Below are positions 16,890 through 25,925 of a DNA stretch of 64,000 nt, piece after piece; positions within the stretch are counted from its first letter, which is position 1; the number at the start of each line of letters is the position of its first letter. Source of the DNA: Streptomyces sp. NBC_00490 (GTDB taxonomy: Bacteria > Actinomycetota > Actinomycetes > Streptomycetales > Streptomycetaceae); assembly GCF_036013645.1 (NCBI RefSeq), contig NZ_CP107869.1:8742001-8806000 (forward strand), written 5' to 3'. The notes beneath the pieces are model-generated. The model was not told the origin of the DNA. It was given only the letters and a program-made list of their open reading frames with translations, and searched no databases. The translations under genes and the position numbers were made by a program.

Positions 16890-17891
16890 ATGAGACCTCC
16901 GACGATCCGCGACGTCGCCGACCGGGCCGGCGTCTCCAAATCCCTGGTCTCCCTCGTGCTGCGCGGCTCCGAGCAGGTGCGCCCCGAGAAGCGCGAGGCG
17001 GTGACGCGCGCCATGGAGGAGCTCGGCTACCGGCCCAACGCCGCCGCCCGCAGCCTCAGCGAGCAGCGCACCCGCACGGTCGGCGTGCTCCTCAACGATC
17101 TGCGCAACCCCTGGTTCGTCGACCTGCTCGACGGCCTCAACTCACTGCTGCACGACAACGGCCTGCACATGCTGATGGCCGACACCCGCCTCAACCGCCG
17201 CATCGGCCAGGACATGACCGGCCCCTTCCTCGACCTGCGCGCCGACGGCCTGGTCGTCGTCGGCACCCTCCCCGACCCGGCCGCCCTCGGGGCGATCGCC
17301 GAGCGCATCCCGGTCGTCGTCGCGGGTGCCCGGGAGCCGGTCCTGCCGGGCGTGGACATGGTCGCCAACGACGACGAACAGGGCGCCCGCCTGGTCACCG
17401 AGCACCTCATCGGCCTCGGCCACCGGCGGATCGCCCACATCGCGGGATACGGCGCCGTCGGCGAACTGCGCCGGCGCAGCTTCGAGGCGACGATGCGGGC
17501 GCACGGCCTGGCCGGGGTGGTGGAGGCCAGCGACATGACGGAGGAGGGCGGCTACCGCACCACCGTCCGCCTGCTGAGCCGCCCCGACCGGCCCACCGCC
17601 GTCTTCGCCGTCAACGACATCGCCTCGGTCGGCGCCCTGTCGGCGGCCGAGGAACTGGGCCTGCGCGTCCCGCGCGACCTGTCCGTCGTCGGCTACGACA
17701 ACACCCGCATCGCGAGCCTGCGCCACGTCTGGCTCACCACCGTCGACAGCGCCAACCACGAGGTCGGCCGCCGCGCGGCCCGCTGTCTCCTGGACCGCTT
17801 CGAGGGCGGCGGGGGAGCGGGCCGGGTGCAGCTGGCGGCGCCCACGCTGGAGATCCGGGGCACGACGGCTGCGCCACCGCCTACAGACTGA
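16890..17891 (+). CDS. LacI family transcriptional regulator
   Basis: A 333-residue LacI/GalR repressor. The HTH is TIRDVADRAGVSKSLVSLVL, followed by the hinge YRPNAAARSL and a sugar-binding domain with GVLLNDLRNPWFVD, VFAVNDIASVGAL and SVVGYDNTRIASL. ATG 16890 fixes the HTH at residue 5. It is divergent from a Gfo/Idh gene with two shared operators. Its 3' end overlaps the convergent cupin gene by 11 bases. Confidence 0.9.
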   Translation: MRPPTIRDVADRAGVSKSLVSLVLRGSEQVRPEKREAVTRAMEELGYRPNAAARSLSEQRTRTVGVLLNDLRNPWFVDLLDGLNSLLHDNGLHMLMADTRLNRRIGQDMTGPFLDLRADGLVVVGTLPDPAALGAIAERIPVVVAGAREPVLPGVDMVANDDEQGARLVTEHLIGLGHRRIAHIAGYGAVGELRRRSFEATMRAHGLAGVVEASDMTEEGGYRTTVRLLSRPDRPTAVFAVNDIASVGALSAAEELGLRVPRDLSVVGYDNTRIASLRHVWLTTVDSANHEVGRRAARCLLDRFEGGGGAGRVQLAAPTLEIRGTTAAPPPTD

Positions 17892-18225
17892 TCGCGTACG
17901 CCTTCCGCAGCGTCTCGTGCACCGTCCACGTCGTACGGTCGCCCTCCCGCAGCACGGCCATGTCGCCCGGCCCGACCCTCAGCGTCGGTCCGCCCTCGAC
18001 CTCGACGGTCGCCGACCCGCTGATCACCACGAACAGCTCGTCCGCCTCGGTGTCGGTGACGACCCCCGGCGTGATCTGCCAGATCCCGCGGATCTGCTTG
18101 CCGTTCGGTGACTCCCAGACCACCTTCCCGGTCACCTCGGGCGTGCCGGAGACGATCTGCTCCGGGGCGAGAGGCTCGGCCTCGAGCTCGGCGTCGGGGA
18201 TGTGGACAACGAAACTGTGGGTCAT
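17881..18225 (-). CDS. Small cupin-domain protein
   Basis: A 114-residue single cupin (cupin_3/DUF861-like) with TDTEADELFVVISGSATVEV and VGPGDMAVLREG as the two cupin motifs. The usual His of motif 1 is replaced (DTEADELF), so metal binding is uncertain. Convergent with the LacI gene. A small-molecule-binding or isomerase role is possible; no specific function is recognised. Confidence 0.72.
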   Translation of the reverse strand: MTHSFVVHIPDAELEAEPLAPEQIVSGTPEVTGKVVWESPNGKQIRGIWQITPGVVTDTEADELFVVISGSATVEVEGGPTLRVGPGDMAVLREGDRTTWTVHETLRKAYAISL

Positions 18226-18356
18226 GGCAGGACCCTAGCCCCGGCGAACCGATCACGGCCGTGGACAGGATGTGGGGTATCGGCCCAGGTAGGAGGACAC
18301 TCCGTCGGGGCCGGGCGGACTGGCGGGGCGCCCGCCCCCGGGTGATCGTGGAGGGC

Positions 18357-18872
18357 ATGGCGGACACCCGGGCTGCTGCCGCGTCCGAGCGGCACGCGCA
18401 CGACACACGCGAGAGTCTCCTGTTCGGCGGTGTCTACGGCGCGGTCCTGGCCTGCTCGATGGTCGCCGCGCTCACCCAGTACGGCCACACCGACCGGGCG
18501 ACCCGCCGTTACGACGCCGTCTGGCTCGTGGTCACGGCGCTGGCCTCCGCCCTCGCCCACGGCTACGCCCACTACATCGCGGAACGCACCCCGCACCGCC
18601 GCGGTGACGTCCTGCGCACCCTCGTCAACGAGTGGCCCCTGGTCACGGCGGTCCTGCCCACGGTCTTCGTCCTGGCGGGCGCGGGCTGGGGCTGGTGGCC
18701 CGCGAAGGGCGTGGAGTACCCGGCGTTCACCCTGAACATCACCCTGCTGTTCACCCTGGGCGTCGTGACGGCCCGCTGGTCGCGCCGCTCCTGGCCCTAC
18801 GCCCTGCTGATCGGCCTCGTGGACGCGCTGCTCGGTGTGGGGGTCGTGGTGGCCAACGCGGTCATCAAGTGA
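18357..18872 (+). CDS. Integral membrane protein
   Basis: A 171-residue protein with about five hydrophobic segments (GGVYGAVLACSMVAAL, DAVWLVVTALASALAHG, PLVTAVLPTVFVLAG, TLNITLLFTLGVVTA, ALLIGLVDALLGVGVVV). No domain is recognised. ATG 18357 was chosen; GTG 18348 is in frame and equally possible. It is followed by the hydroxyquinol gene pair after 47 bases. Confidence 0.68.
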   Translation: MADTRAAAASERHAHDTRESLLFGGVYGAVLACSMVAALTQYGHTDRATRRYDAVWLVVTALASALAHGYAHYIAERTPHRRGDVLRTLVNEWPLVTAVLPTVFVLAGAGWGWWPAKGVEYPAFTLNITLLFTLGVVTARWSRRSWPYALLIGLVDALLGVGVVVANAVIK

Positions 18873-18919
18873 GGCCGCGCGGGGGTTCGGCCGACGGGCG
18901 CGCAGGGGAAGGAGCCCAC

Positions 18920-19768
18920 ATGAGCGACGTCACCGACGAGGCGATCCGCAGCCTCCGCACCACCGCCGATCCGCGGCTGCGGGACCTGCTGACCGCCCTG
19001 ATCCGCCACCTGCACGCCTTCGCGAGCGAGACCGGACTGACCCAGGAGGAATGGGAGGGCGCGATCCGGTTCCTGACGGCGACCGGACAGACCTGCACGG
19101 ACACCCGGCAGGAGTTCATCCTCCTGTCGGACGTGCTCGGCCTGTCGATGCTGATGGAGACGATCAACGGCGGCCACGCCCCCGGCGCCACCGAGTCGAC
19201 GGTCCTCGGCCCCTTCCACATGACCGAGTCACCGGCCCGCGGACTCGGTGCGAACATCGACCTGGTGGGCGGCGGCGAGCCGTGCGTGGTGAGCGGCCGG
19301 GTGCTCTCGACGGACGGAACTCCCGTGCCCGGCGCCGTGGTCGACGTCTGGCAGGCGAACGACCGGGGCTACTACGACGTCCAGCAGCCGGGGATCCAGC
19401 CGCCGGGCAACGGCCGCGGCCTGTTCACCACGGACGCCGAGGGCGGCTTCCGCTTCCGCACCTGTGTGCCCAGCTCGTACCCCATCCCCACGGACGGCCC
19501 GGTCGGCGACCTCCTGCGCGCCACCGGCCGGCACCCCTACCGCCCCGCGCACATCCACTTCATCGCCTCGGCCGACGGACACGACCCCGTCACCACGCAC
19601 ATCTTCGTGGCCGGCGACCCCTACCTGGCATCCGACGCGGTGTTCGCCGTCAAACAGAGCCTCGTCCGCGACTTCACCCCGACCGACGACCCTTCCCTGG
19701 CCGAGGAGTTCGGCGTCCCGAACCCCTTCCGGCACGCGCGCGTGGACCTCGTACTGGAGCGCTCATGA
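18920..19768 (+). CDS. Hydroxyquinol 1,2-dioxygenase (intradiol type)
   Basis: A 282-residue non-haem Fe(III) intradiol dioxygenase converting hydroxyquinol (1,2,4-trihydroxybenzene) to maleylacetate. The N-terminal helical dioxygenase_N domain is followed by the catalytic domain with the two Tyr ligands (DRGYYDVQ and PSSYPIPTDGP) and two His ligands (YRPAHIHFIAS). The PIPTDGPVGDLL segment favours hydroxyquinol over catechol enzymes. GGAG precedes ATG 18920. The stop overlaps the maleylacetate reductase start (ATGA). Confidence 0.88.
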   Translation: MSDVTDEAIRSLRTTADPRLRDLLTALIRHLHAFASETGLTQEEWEGAIRFLTATGQTCTDTRQEFILLSDVLGLSMLMETINGGHAPGATESTVLGPFHMTESPARGLGANIDLVGGGEPCVVSGRVLSTDGTPVPGAVVDVWQANDRGYYDVQQPGIQPPGNGRGLFTTDAEGGFRFRTCVPSSYPIPTDGPVGDLLRATGRHPYRPAHIHFIASADGHDPVTTHIFVAGDPYLASDAVFAVKQSLVRDFTPTDDPSLAEEFGVPNPFRHARVDLVLERS

Positions 19769-20823
19769 CGGAGTTCGTCCACGAGTCCCCGCCCATGAGG
19801 GTCGTCCTGCGCCCCGGCGCCGCCACGACGGCGACCCCCGACGAGGCCCGGCGCCTCGGCCTGCGGCGGCTGTTGGTCGTCTCCGGCACACGCGGCGCGG
19901 ACACGGCCCGGGCGGTCGCCGACTCCCTCGGCCAGGCCTGTGCGGGCCTGCACACCGGGGCCCGGATGCATGTCCCCGTGGTGGTCGCCGACCGGGCCGT
20001 CGAGGTGGCGCGGACCGCGGGCGCCGACGGATGCGTCGCGGTCGGCGGCGGCTCGTCCATCGGCCTCGGCAAGGCGATCGCCCTGCGCACCGGCCTGCCG
20101 CTGATCGCCGTACCCACCACCTACTCCGGCTCCGAGGCGACCCCGGTCTGGGGACTGACCGAACACGGCGCCAAACGCACCGGCCGCGACCCCTCCGTCC
20201 TGCCGCGCAGCATCGTCTACGACCCCGAGCTGACCCTCTCCCTCCCCGTACCGCTCTCCGTGACCAGCGGCGTCAACGCCCTCGCGCACGGCGTCGAGGC
20301 GCTGTACGCCCCGGACGCCTCGCCCCTGATCGCGCTGATGGCCGAGGAGGGCGTACGGGCGATGGCCCGCGCCCTTCCCGACGTGGCCGGCGACCCGGCC
20401 TCCCTGGACGCCCGCGGCCGTGCCCTGTACGGCGCCTGGCTCTGCGGCTCCTGCCTCGGCGCCACCACGATGGGCCTGCACCACAAGCTGTGCCACGTCC
20501 TCGGCGGCACCTTCGGCCTGCCGCATTCGCAGACCCACACGGTGGTCCTCCCGTACGTCCTCGCGTACAACGCGCCCGCGGTCCCGGACGCGGTGGCCGC
20601 CGTGGCGAGAGCCCTGGACGCGGACGAGGCCCCGACGGCCCTGTGGCAGCTGGCCGGGAGCCTCGGCGCTCCGCGATCCCTCGCCGAACTCGGTCTGAAG
20701 GAGGCCGACTTGGCGGTGGCGGCCGAGCAGGCGGCGGGCCAGGCGTACGCCAACCCCAGGGAGGTCACGCAGGACGGGGCGCTGGCGGTGCTGCGGGCGG
20801 CGTACGAGGGCGGACCGCCCTGA
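19765..20823 (+). CDS. Maleylacetate reductase
   Basis: A 352-residue iron-type alcohol-dehydrogenase-fold enzyme that reduces maleylacetate to 3-oxoadipate. Visible segments are GGGSSIGLGKAIAL (dinucleotide binding), PTTYSGSEATPVWG and the metal-site region GLHHKLCHVLGG and LPHSQTHTVVLPY. Translationally coupled to the dioxygenase. Together they form the lower hydroxyquinol (resorcinol) route into the beta-ketoadipate pathway; the upstream monooxygenase is not in this window. Confidence 0.9.
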   Translation: MTEFVHESPPMRVVLRPGAATTATPDEARRLGLRRLLVVSGTRGADTARAVADSLGQACAGLHTGARMHVPVVVADRAVEVARTAGADGCVAVGGGSSIGLGKAIALRTGLPLIAVPTTYSGSEATPVWGLTEHGAKRTGRDPSVLPRSIVYDPELTLSLPVPLSVTSGVNALAHGVEALYAPDASPLIALMAEEGVRAMARALPDVAGDPASLDARGRALYGAWLCGSCLGATTMGLHHKLCHVLGGTFGLPHSQTHTVVLPYVLAYNAPAVPDAVAAVARALDADEAPTALWQLAGSLGAPRSLAELGLKEADLAVAAEQAAGQAYANPREVTQDGALAVLRAAYEGGPP

Positions 20824-20837
20824 CCGTCGTGGAAGAA

Positions 20838-20882
20838 CACGGGTCCGCCCCCGGAGTAGGGAACTCCGGGGGCGGACCCGTG
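20838..20882. terminator. Bidirectional terminator hairpin
   Basis: A perfect 20-base-pair inverted repeat (20838-20857 and 20863-20882) with loop AGGGA lies between the convergent maleylacetate reductase and MFS genes. There is no long U-tract, as is usual in Streptomyces. Confidence 0.85.
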
Positions 20883-20895
20883 CTGTCGACGTGCC

Positions 20896-22377
20896 TCAGG
20901 CCTTGGCGCCCGTGACCTCCGCCGCCTCGCTCGGACTGTCCTGCGGCGCCTCCGCCGGGACAGCGGCCCGCTTCGCCGGGATGAAGGTGGCGATCAGGAA
21001 GGCGAGGAGGGCCGCTCCGGCGCCGAGGGCCATGACGACCTTGAAGCCGTTCTCCGAAGGCAGTGCGTAGCCGCCGAAGTCGGTGGTCATCTGGGCGAGG
21101 ATGACACCGGCGATGGCGCTGGCGAAGCTGGTGCCCAGGGAGCGCATCAGGGTGTTGAGGCTGTTGGCGGCACCCGTCTGGGTGGGGTCGACCGCGCCCA
21201 TGATCAGGGCGGGCAGGGCGCCGTAGGTGAAGCCGATGCCGCCGCCGATGACGCAGGAGACCAGGACGAGGTGCCAGACCTGCGACATGAGCACGATGTT
21301 GAGGCCGTAGCCGGCGGCCACGATCAGGGCGCCGATCATCAGGGTGAGCTTGGGGCCCTTGGCCTTGGTGATGGCGGCGGAGACGCCGGACATGACCATC
21401 ATGACGATGCCCTGGGGGGCGAGGACCAGGCCGACGGTGAGCATCGACCTGCCGAGGCCGTAGCCGGTGGCTTCGGGGAGCTGGAGCAGCTGCGGCAGGA
21501 CCAGGGACATCGCGAACATCGAGAAGCCGAGCGCGACCGAGGCGAGGTTGGTGAAGAGCACCTGGGGCTTGGCGGTGGTGCGCAGGTCCACCAAGGGCTG
21601 GCTGCTGCGCAGCTCGTAGCGGCCCCAGGCGAGCAGGATCACGACCGAGGCGATGCCGAGGCCCAGGATGCCTGCGGACGTCCAGCCCCAGTCGCCGCCC
21701 TTGGAGACGGCCAGCAGCAGGGTCACCAGTCCGGCGGACAGGCCCAGCGAGCCGACCAGGTCGAAGCGGCCGGCGGCCCGCACGTCGGACTCGGGCACGA
21801 TCAGCAGCACGAGCAGGAAGGAGACGGCGCCCAGGGCGGCGGAGGCCCAGAAGAGGATGTGCCAGTCGAAGTTGTCGGCGATGAAGGCGGCGGAGGGCAG
21901 GCCGAGGGCGCCGCCGACACCGAGCGAGGCGCTCATCATGGCGGTGGACCCGGCGAGCCGTTCGGCGGGCAGTACGTCGCGCATGATGCTGATGCCGAGC
22001 GGGATGACACCGGCGGCCAGGCCCTGCAGGGCGCGTCCGGCGATCATCGGGATCACGGAGTCGGCCAGTGCGCAGACGACCGAGCCGGAGATCAGCAGGA
22101 CGATGCTGACCAGGAGCATGCGGCGCTTGCCGTACATGTCGCCGAGGCGTCCGACCACCGGGGTGGCCACGGCGGCGGCGAGCAGGGTGGCGGTGACCGC
22201 CCAGGCGGTGTTCGACGCCGAGGCGTCAAGAAGCTTCGGCAGTTCGGGGACGATCGGGATGACGAGCGTCTGCATCAGCGCGACGACGATCCCGGCGAAG
22301 GCCAGCACCGCCACGACGGCGTTCGACCGCGACGGGGCGGCCCCCGCTGCGGCGGGTCGGGCAAGGGCGTCGGACAT
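20896..22377 (-). CDS. MFS drug:H+ antiporter (DHA2 family)
   Basis: A 493-residue transporter with about 14 hydrophobic segments. DHA2-type motifs include GRLGDMYGKRRMLL (motif A), GRALQGLAAGVIPLGISIMRD (motif B) and GGALGLPSAAFI (motif C). It has a Glu/Ala-rich cytosolic tail. Two copies of the MarR-type operator lie 27-73 bases upstream of its start, so it is likely an efflux pump de-repressed by the ligand of the MarR protein at 23914. Confidence 0.9.
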   Translation of the reverse strand: MSDALARPAAAGAAPSRSNAVVAVLAFAGIVVALMQTLVIPIVPELPKLLDASASNTAWAVTATLLAAAVATPVVGRLGDMYGKRRMLLVSIVLLISGSVVCALADSVIPMIAGRALQGLAAGVIPLGISIMRDVLPAERLAGSTAMMSASLGVGGALGLPSAAFIADNFDWHILFWASAALGAVSFLLVLLIVPESDVRAAGRFDLVGSLGLSAGLVTLLLAVSKGGDWGWTSAGILGLGIASVVILLAWGRYELRSSQPLVDLRTTAKPQVLFTNLASVALGFSMFAMSLVLPQLLQLPEATGYGLGRSMLTVGLVLAPQGIVMMVMSGVSAAITKAKGPKLTLMIGALIVAAGYGLNIVLMSQVWHLVLVSCVIGGGIGFTYGALPALIMGAVDPTQTGAANSLNTLMRSLGTSFASAIAGVILAQMTTDFGGYALPSENGFKVVMALGAGAALLAFLIATFIPAKRAAVPAEAPQDSPSEAAEVTGAKA

Positions 22378-22403
22378 GGCAGGGCCTCCGTGAACCAGAA
22401 GGA

Positions 22404-22450
22404 TTGCTTGAGTTACTCAACCATAAATGTGTTGCTTGACTTAAGCAAGC
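22404..22450. promoter_or_regulatory. Two MarR-type operators in front of the MFS gene
   Basis: TTGCTTGAGTTACTCAACC (22404-22422) and TTGCTTGACTTAAGCAAGC (22432-22450) are copies of one imperfect palindrome (consensus TTRCTTRAGTYARGCAASC) that is also present three times at the MarR promoter. Centres are 28 bases apart, so dimers would sit on nearly the same DNA face. Confidence 0.8.
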
Positions 22451-22514
22451 GAATGGGGGGTCATACGGGCAGTTCGGGGGTCCGGGAGGGGGAGGCGCGG
22501 CGCCGACGGAGCGC

Positions 22515-23549
22515 TCACGCCTCGCCGTCGAACGTGACGACCACCTTCTCCGCGGCCCCCGGCGTCAGCGCCAGCTCGAAGGCCCGCTCGACCTCGCCGA
22601 ACGGGACCCGGTGACTGATCAGCCGGGCGAACCGCTCGTGGTGCTCGATGAGTTCGGGCGTGACCTCGAAGATCTCGGTCGGATAGCCCTGCGAGGCGAT
22701 CAGCGTCAGCTCGCTGCGCAGCATGCCGCCGAGGTCGATGGCGTCGGACTTCTTCTGTACGGCGACCATGACCAGCTTGGCGTGCCACTTGGCGTTGTCG
22801 ACGACGGCCTGGAAGACGGCGCCGGCGGCGTCGACGTAGATGTCGGTGCCGGGGCGGGGCTGGCCGAGGGCGTTGGCGGCCCGGCCGTGCAGTTCCGTCA
22901 GCCGCTCGGTGACGTTCTCCACGGCAGAGTTGATGACGGCGTCGGCGCCGACCGCCAGTGCCGTCTCGAGGCGCTCGGGAATGATGTCGACGACCACGAC
23001 GTGCTCCACGCCCCGCAGCTTCAGCCAGATGGCTGCGCCCAGTCCGATGGGGCCGGCGCCGAAGACGACGACCTTGTCGGCGGGCTTCGCCTCGGAGCGG
23101 TTGACGGCGTGCCGGGCGACCGCCATCGGCTCGTTCAGCGCGGCGACCTCGAAGGGCACCGTGTCGGGGAAGACCGTGACGTTCTTACCGGTCTCGACGC
23201 CCTCGATCAGCAGGTACTCGCTCATGGCGCCGTGCGCGCCGCCGCAGCCGATGATCCCGGAGGGCACGCCCTGCGGGTTCACCACGACCCGGTCGCCGAC
23301 CTTGACGTCGGTGACCTCGGCGCCGGCCTCGACGATCTCGCCGGCGGGCTCGTGGCCCAGCGGGATCGCCCGCATCGAGCCGTCGGCACCGGCCGGCATG
23401 CCGCCGAGATGGAGGAAGAAGGTGTCGGTGCCGCAGATCCCGCAGGCGCGGACCCTGACGAGCGCGTCCGCGGGGCCGGGGGTGGGGCGCTCGACGTCCC
23501 GCACGTCGACCTTGTCCTTGGCGGTGAGGACGGACTTCATCGTGGCCAT
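22515..23549 (-). CDS. Zinc-dependent alcohol dehydrogenase (MDR family)
   Basis: A 344-residue medium-chain dehydrogenase. The catalytic zinc site is CGICGTDTF with GHEPAGEIVEAG, the Rossmann motif is VFGAGPIGLGAAIWL, and the strand after it (VVVDIIPERL) carries the Asp that favours NAD. The structural-zinc four-Cys loop seems absent (GCGGAHGAMSEY instead). ATG 23549. It lies upstream of the MFS gene on the same strand but a 137-base gap with operators separates them; its own promoter region faces the MarR gene. Confidence 0.88.
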   Translation of the reverse strand: MATMKSVLTAKDKVDVRDVERPTPGPADALVRVRACGICGTDTFFLHLGGMPAGADGSMRAIPLGHEPAGEIVEAGAEVTDVKVGDRVVVNPQGVPSGIIGCGGAHGAMSEYLLIEGVETGKNVTVFPDTVPFEVAALNEPMAVARHAVNRSEAKPADKVVVFGAGPIGLGAAIWLKLRGVEHVVVVDIIPERLETALAVGADAVINSAVENVTERLTELHGRAANALGQPRPGTDIYVDAAGAVFQAVVDNAKWHAKLVMVAVQKKSDAIDLGGMLRSELTLIASQGYPTEIFEVTPELIEHHERFARLISHRVPFGEVERAFELALTPGAAEKVVVTFDGEA

Positions 23550-23739
23550 GGAGCGTCTCGCTTTCTGGAGGTACTGCGAAGAGGTGTGACCGGACTCGGG
23601 CACGTCCTGACCGGTCGGGCACAAGGGCGACCCGACCGGCGTCGTGAACGGCACCGGGACCGGCGGAGGGCAGGGGGGAGTGGCCCGTCCGCCGGGCCCG
23701 GTGACCGCGCCGTACCCCGTCCCCACGGGTCGGGCGCAA

Positions 23740-23766
23740 GGGGCCGCATCCGCTCAATGCGGCCCC
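23740..23766. terminator. Hairpin in the alcohol dehydrogenase/MarR intergenic region
   Basis: A perfect 10-base-pair stem (GGGGCCGCAT at 23740-23749, ATGCGGCCCC at 23757-23766) with loop CCGCTCA. It lies in the 364-base gene-free stretch 23550-23913, about 190 bases upstream of the alcohol dehydrogenase. It could be a terminator or leader structure. Apart from this and the three operators I see nothing else there. Confidence 0.45.
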
Positions 23767-23821
23767 GGTCCGGGTGTGCGTGGTCGGGAGTGGTCGAGCA
23801 CCCCGTCCCATGCGCACCGGT

Positions 23822-23907
23822 TTACTTGAGTTAGGCAAGCACGGTCGTGTTACTTAAGTCAAGCAACCAACAGCACATTGCTTAAGTTAGGCAAGTACCT
23901 CTAGGGT
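23822..23907. promoter_or_regulatory. Three MarR-type operators and the MarR promoter
   Basis: TTACTTGAGTTAGGCAAGC (23822-23840), TTACTTAAGTCAAGCAACC (23850-23868) and TTGCTTAAGTTAGGCAAGT (23878-23896) are spaced exactly 28 bases apart. TTGCTT (23878-23883), 18 bases and TAGGGT (23902-23907) form a candidate promoter whose -35 lies in the third operator. Transcription would begin about at the ATG (23914), suggesting a leaderless mRNA. Confidence 0.78.
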
Positions 23908-23913
23908 GGTGTC

Positions 23914-24405
23914 ATGACCGCAGAAGCGCCGGCCCCGGCGACCCTGGCCGAGATAGAGCGAGTGCTCAGCCGGGTCGCCTACCTGGCCGGGCGGAGTCGA
24001 CGGCACGAGCGCCTCATGGCGATGGCCGGGGTCCCGCTCGACCGCGCGGCCGTGGCGATTCTGCGGCACATCGCGGAGAGCGAGCCGCTGCGTCCCGGGG
24101 TGCTGGCGGTCCGGCTCTCCGTGGAGGCCTCCCATGTCACCCGCCAGCTACGGCAGTTGGAGCGGGGCGGCTATGTGATCCGGATCGCGGACCCGGAGGA
24201 CCGCCGGGCCCAGCGCGTCCAGCTCACCGACACGGGTCTGGCCGCGGTCGGCCGGATCCGCGAGGTCGGCCGCCGCTACCTCGAACAGGCCCTGGGCGAC
24301 TGGTCCGAGGACGACCTGCGACAACTGGCCCGCCTCTTCCGCCGACTCGTCGACGACTTCACCGACCATGCCGAGGACCCTGTCGGCCCGCCGCTCTCCG
24401 CCTGA
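23914..24405 (+). CDS. MarR family transcriptional regulator
   Basis: A 163-residue MarR repressor. The winged HTH covers about 50-115 ([41 protein letters not shown], wing [21 protein letters not shown]), with dimerisation helices at both ends. [10 protein letters not shown] is the family hallmark wing. It is flanked upstream by three operators, divergent from the alcohol dehydrogenase, and likely represses itself and the MFS pump. Confidence 0.92.
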   Translation: MTAEAPAPATLAEIERVLSRVAYLAGRSRRHERLMAMAGVPLDRAAVAILRHIAESEPLRPGVLAVRLSVEASHVTRQLRQLERGGYVIRIADPEDRRAQRVQLTDTGLAAVGRIREVGRRYLEQALGDWSEDDLRQLARLFRRLVDDFTDHAEDPVGPPLSA

Positions 24406-24443
24406 CCGTACCGCCGTCGTATCCCCCCACGATTGGTCGTGCC

Positions 24444-25151
24444 ATGTACGCACATCTCCTGGAGAAACCGTCACCACCACGAGGCGACGGACAGCACGTC
24501 CTGGTCGTCGTGGGCGACCCCGGCGACGCCGAACTGCTCACCACCACACTGGAGTTGGCCGGATATCAGGTCGGCACCGCGGCCACCGGTGCCCAGGGCA
24601 TGGCACGGCTCACCCGGCAGCGGTTCGACCTGGTGGTCCTGGACGCCGCCCTGCCCGACCTGCCGGACCTCGCCCGGGGCCGGCGGATGGCCCCCGCGGA
24701 CCGGCCCCCACTGCTCTTCCTGGCCTCCTGCGACTCCCTGCACCGGCTCCTGCCCGAACTCGGCCCGGGCGAGGAGGACTACGTCATCAAACCCGTACGC
24801 GTCCCCGAGGTACTGGCCCGGGCGCAGGTACTGCTGCGCCGCCGATGTCCCGGGCCGCGCCCCGGGATGCCCGGATACGGCGACCTGCTCCTGGACGACA
24901 CGACGTGCCGCGCCCGCCGCGGACCCCGGCCGCTCGACCTCACGCCCGCCGAGTACCGGCTGCTGCGCCATCTGCTCGCCAACGCGGGGCGCGTGCTGTC
25001 GAAGGAGCAGATCAGCCGGCATGTGTGGGGCGAGTTCCGAGGACACCAGGCGATCGAGAAGCTCGTCTCCCGACTGCGGCACAAGGTGGACGAGGAGGGA
25101 CCCGCGCTGATCCATACGCGCCGGGGGTTCGGTTACTGGCTGGGCGGCTGA
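24444..25151 (+). CDS. Orphan OmpR/PhoB-type response regulator
   Basis: A 235-residue protein with a receiver domain (about 15-125) and a C-terminal winged helix (about 140-235; LTPAEYRLLRHLLANAGRVL, then HTRRGFGYWL). The phospho-acceptor Asp (LVVLDAALPD) and the Lys (DYVIKPV) are present, but the N-terminal acidic pair is reduced to VGDPGD, so Mg binding and phosphorylation may be weak. No histidine kinase gene is adjacent. It follows MarR by 38 bases on the same strand. Confidence 0.82.
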   Translation: MYAHLLEKPSPPRGDGQHVLVVVGDPGDAELLTTTLELAGYQVGTAATGAQGMARLTRQRFDLVVLDAALPDLPDLARGRRMAPADRPPLLFLASCDSLHRLLPELGPGEEDYVIKPVRVPEVLARAQVLLRRRCPGPRPGMPGYGDLLLDDTTCRARRGPRPLDLTPAEYRLLRHLLANAGRVLSKEQISRHVWGEFRGHQAIEKLVSRLRHKVDEEGPALIHTRRGFGYWLGG

Positions 25152-25277
25152 GCGCTCCGCTGGGAGGGCGGGGGTGAACGTGTGGGTCGCCGGGGCTGGC
25201 CAGGGCCGGAGCGGCATTCCGGCGACAGCCCCGCGCGCCTGGTGGGGCGCGGTATCGCACCGGATGCTGCTCGGACT

Positions 25278-25925
25278 GGTCGGGGCGGGTCTTCCGGAGG
25301 CTGGTGCGGGTGCGCGGCTGTGTCGAGCGGGCGGGGGCGTGACGGGGTCCTGGGTGATCGGCGGTGTGGATCGCGGTACTGCGGGCGGGGCGCCGGGCTC
25401 TCCTGTGGGAAGTGTTGATGCTCGGGGCGTTCGCCTGTCGCTGGGCGCTCATGGAGTGTTTTCTGGAGGCGGGCGCGGGGGCGCGGGGGCGCGGCTGCGT
25501 CGAGCGGGTGTGGGTGCCGTGACGGGGGCGGTCGGCGGGGCGCCGGGTCGTCCTGTGGGAGGTTCCGACGCTCGGCGCGTTCGCCTGTCGCCTGGCGCTC
25601 AGGGCGTGTCTTTCGGAGGTCGGTGCGGATGCGCGCCTGCGCCGAGCGGGCCGGGTCGGCCGTGATGGGGTCGTGGGTGATCGGCGGCGTGGATCGCGGC
25701 TCTGTCGGCGGGGCGTTGGGCCGTCCTGTGGGAGGTTCCGATGCACGGGGCATGCGCGTGTCGCCTGGCGCTCAGGGCGTGTCTTTCGGAGGTCGGTGTG
25801 GGTGCGCCGCGAGCGGGCGGGGGCGGCCTCGACGGGGTCGCGGGTGATCGGCGGTGCTGTCGGCGGGGCGCCGGGCCGTTCTGCGGGAGGTACCGATGCT
25901 CAGCGCGTTCGCCGTGACGACGGCT
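25278..25925. repeat. Four degenerate tandem copies of the EamA gene 3' end
   Basis: The segment divides into units of about 174 (25278-25451), 150 (25452-25601), 173 (25602-25774) and 151 (25775-25925) bases. Shared landmarks are GTGATCGGCGG, GGCGGGGCGCCGGG, CCTGTGGGAGG and TCGCCTGGCGCTCA, then GTGTCTTTCGGAGG. The last unit is the real 3' end of the EamA gene, whose stop codon (25772-25774) is at a unit junction; the other three lie downstream of it. Alternating unit sizes suggest a 324-base dimer was itself duplicated. Read on the minus strand, each copy still encodes an ANAPSxGTSHR-like peptide. No gene is supported in 25152-25771. Confidence 0.85.

Noticed and set aside
23740..23766. Riboswitch upstream of the alcohol dehydrogenase
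   Set aside because: Only a simple 10-pair hairpin is present, with no conserved core of a known riboswitch class.
25278..25925. CRISPR array or phage-type direct repeats
   Set aside because: Units are 150-174 bases, diverged, without spacers, and homologous to the end of the adjacent gene; no cas genes are present.
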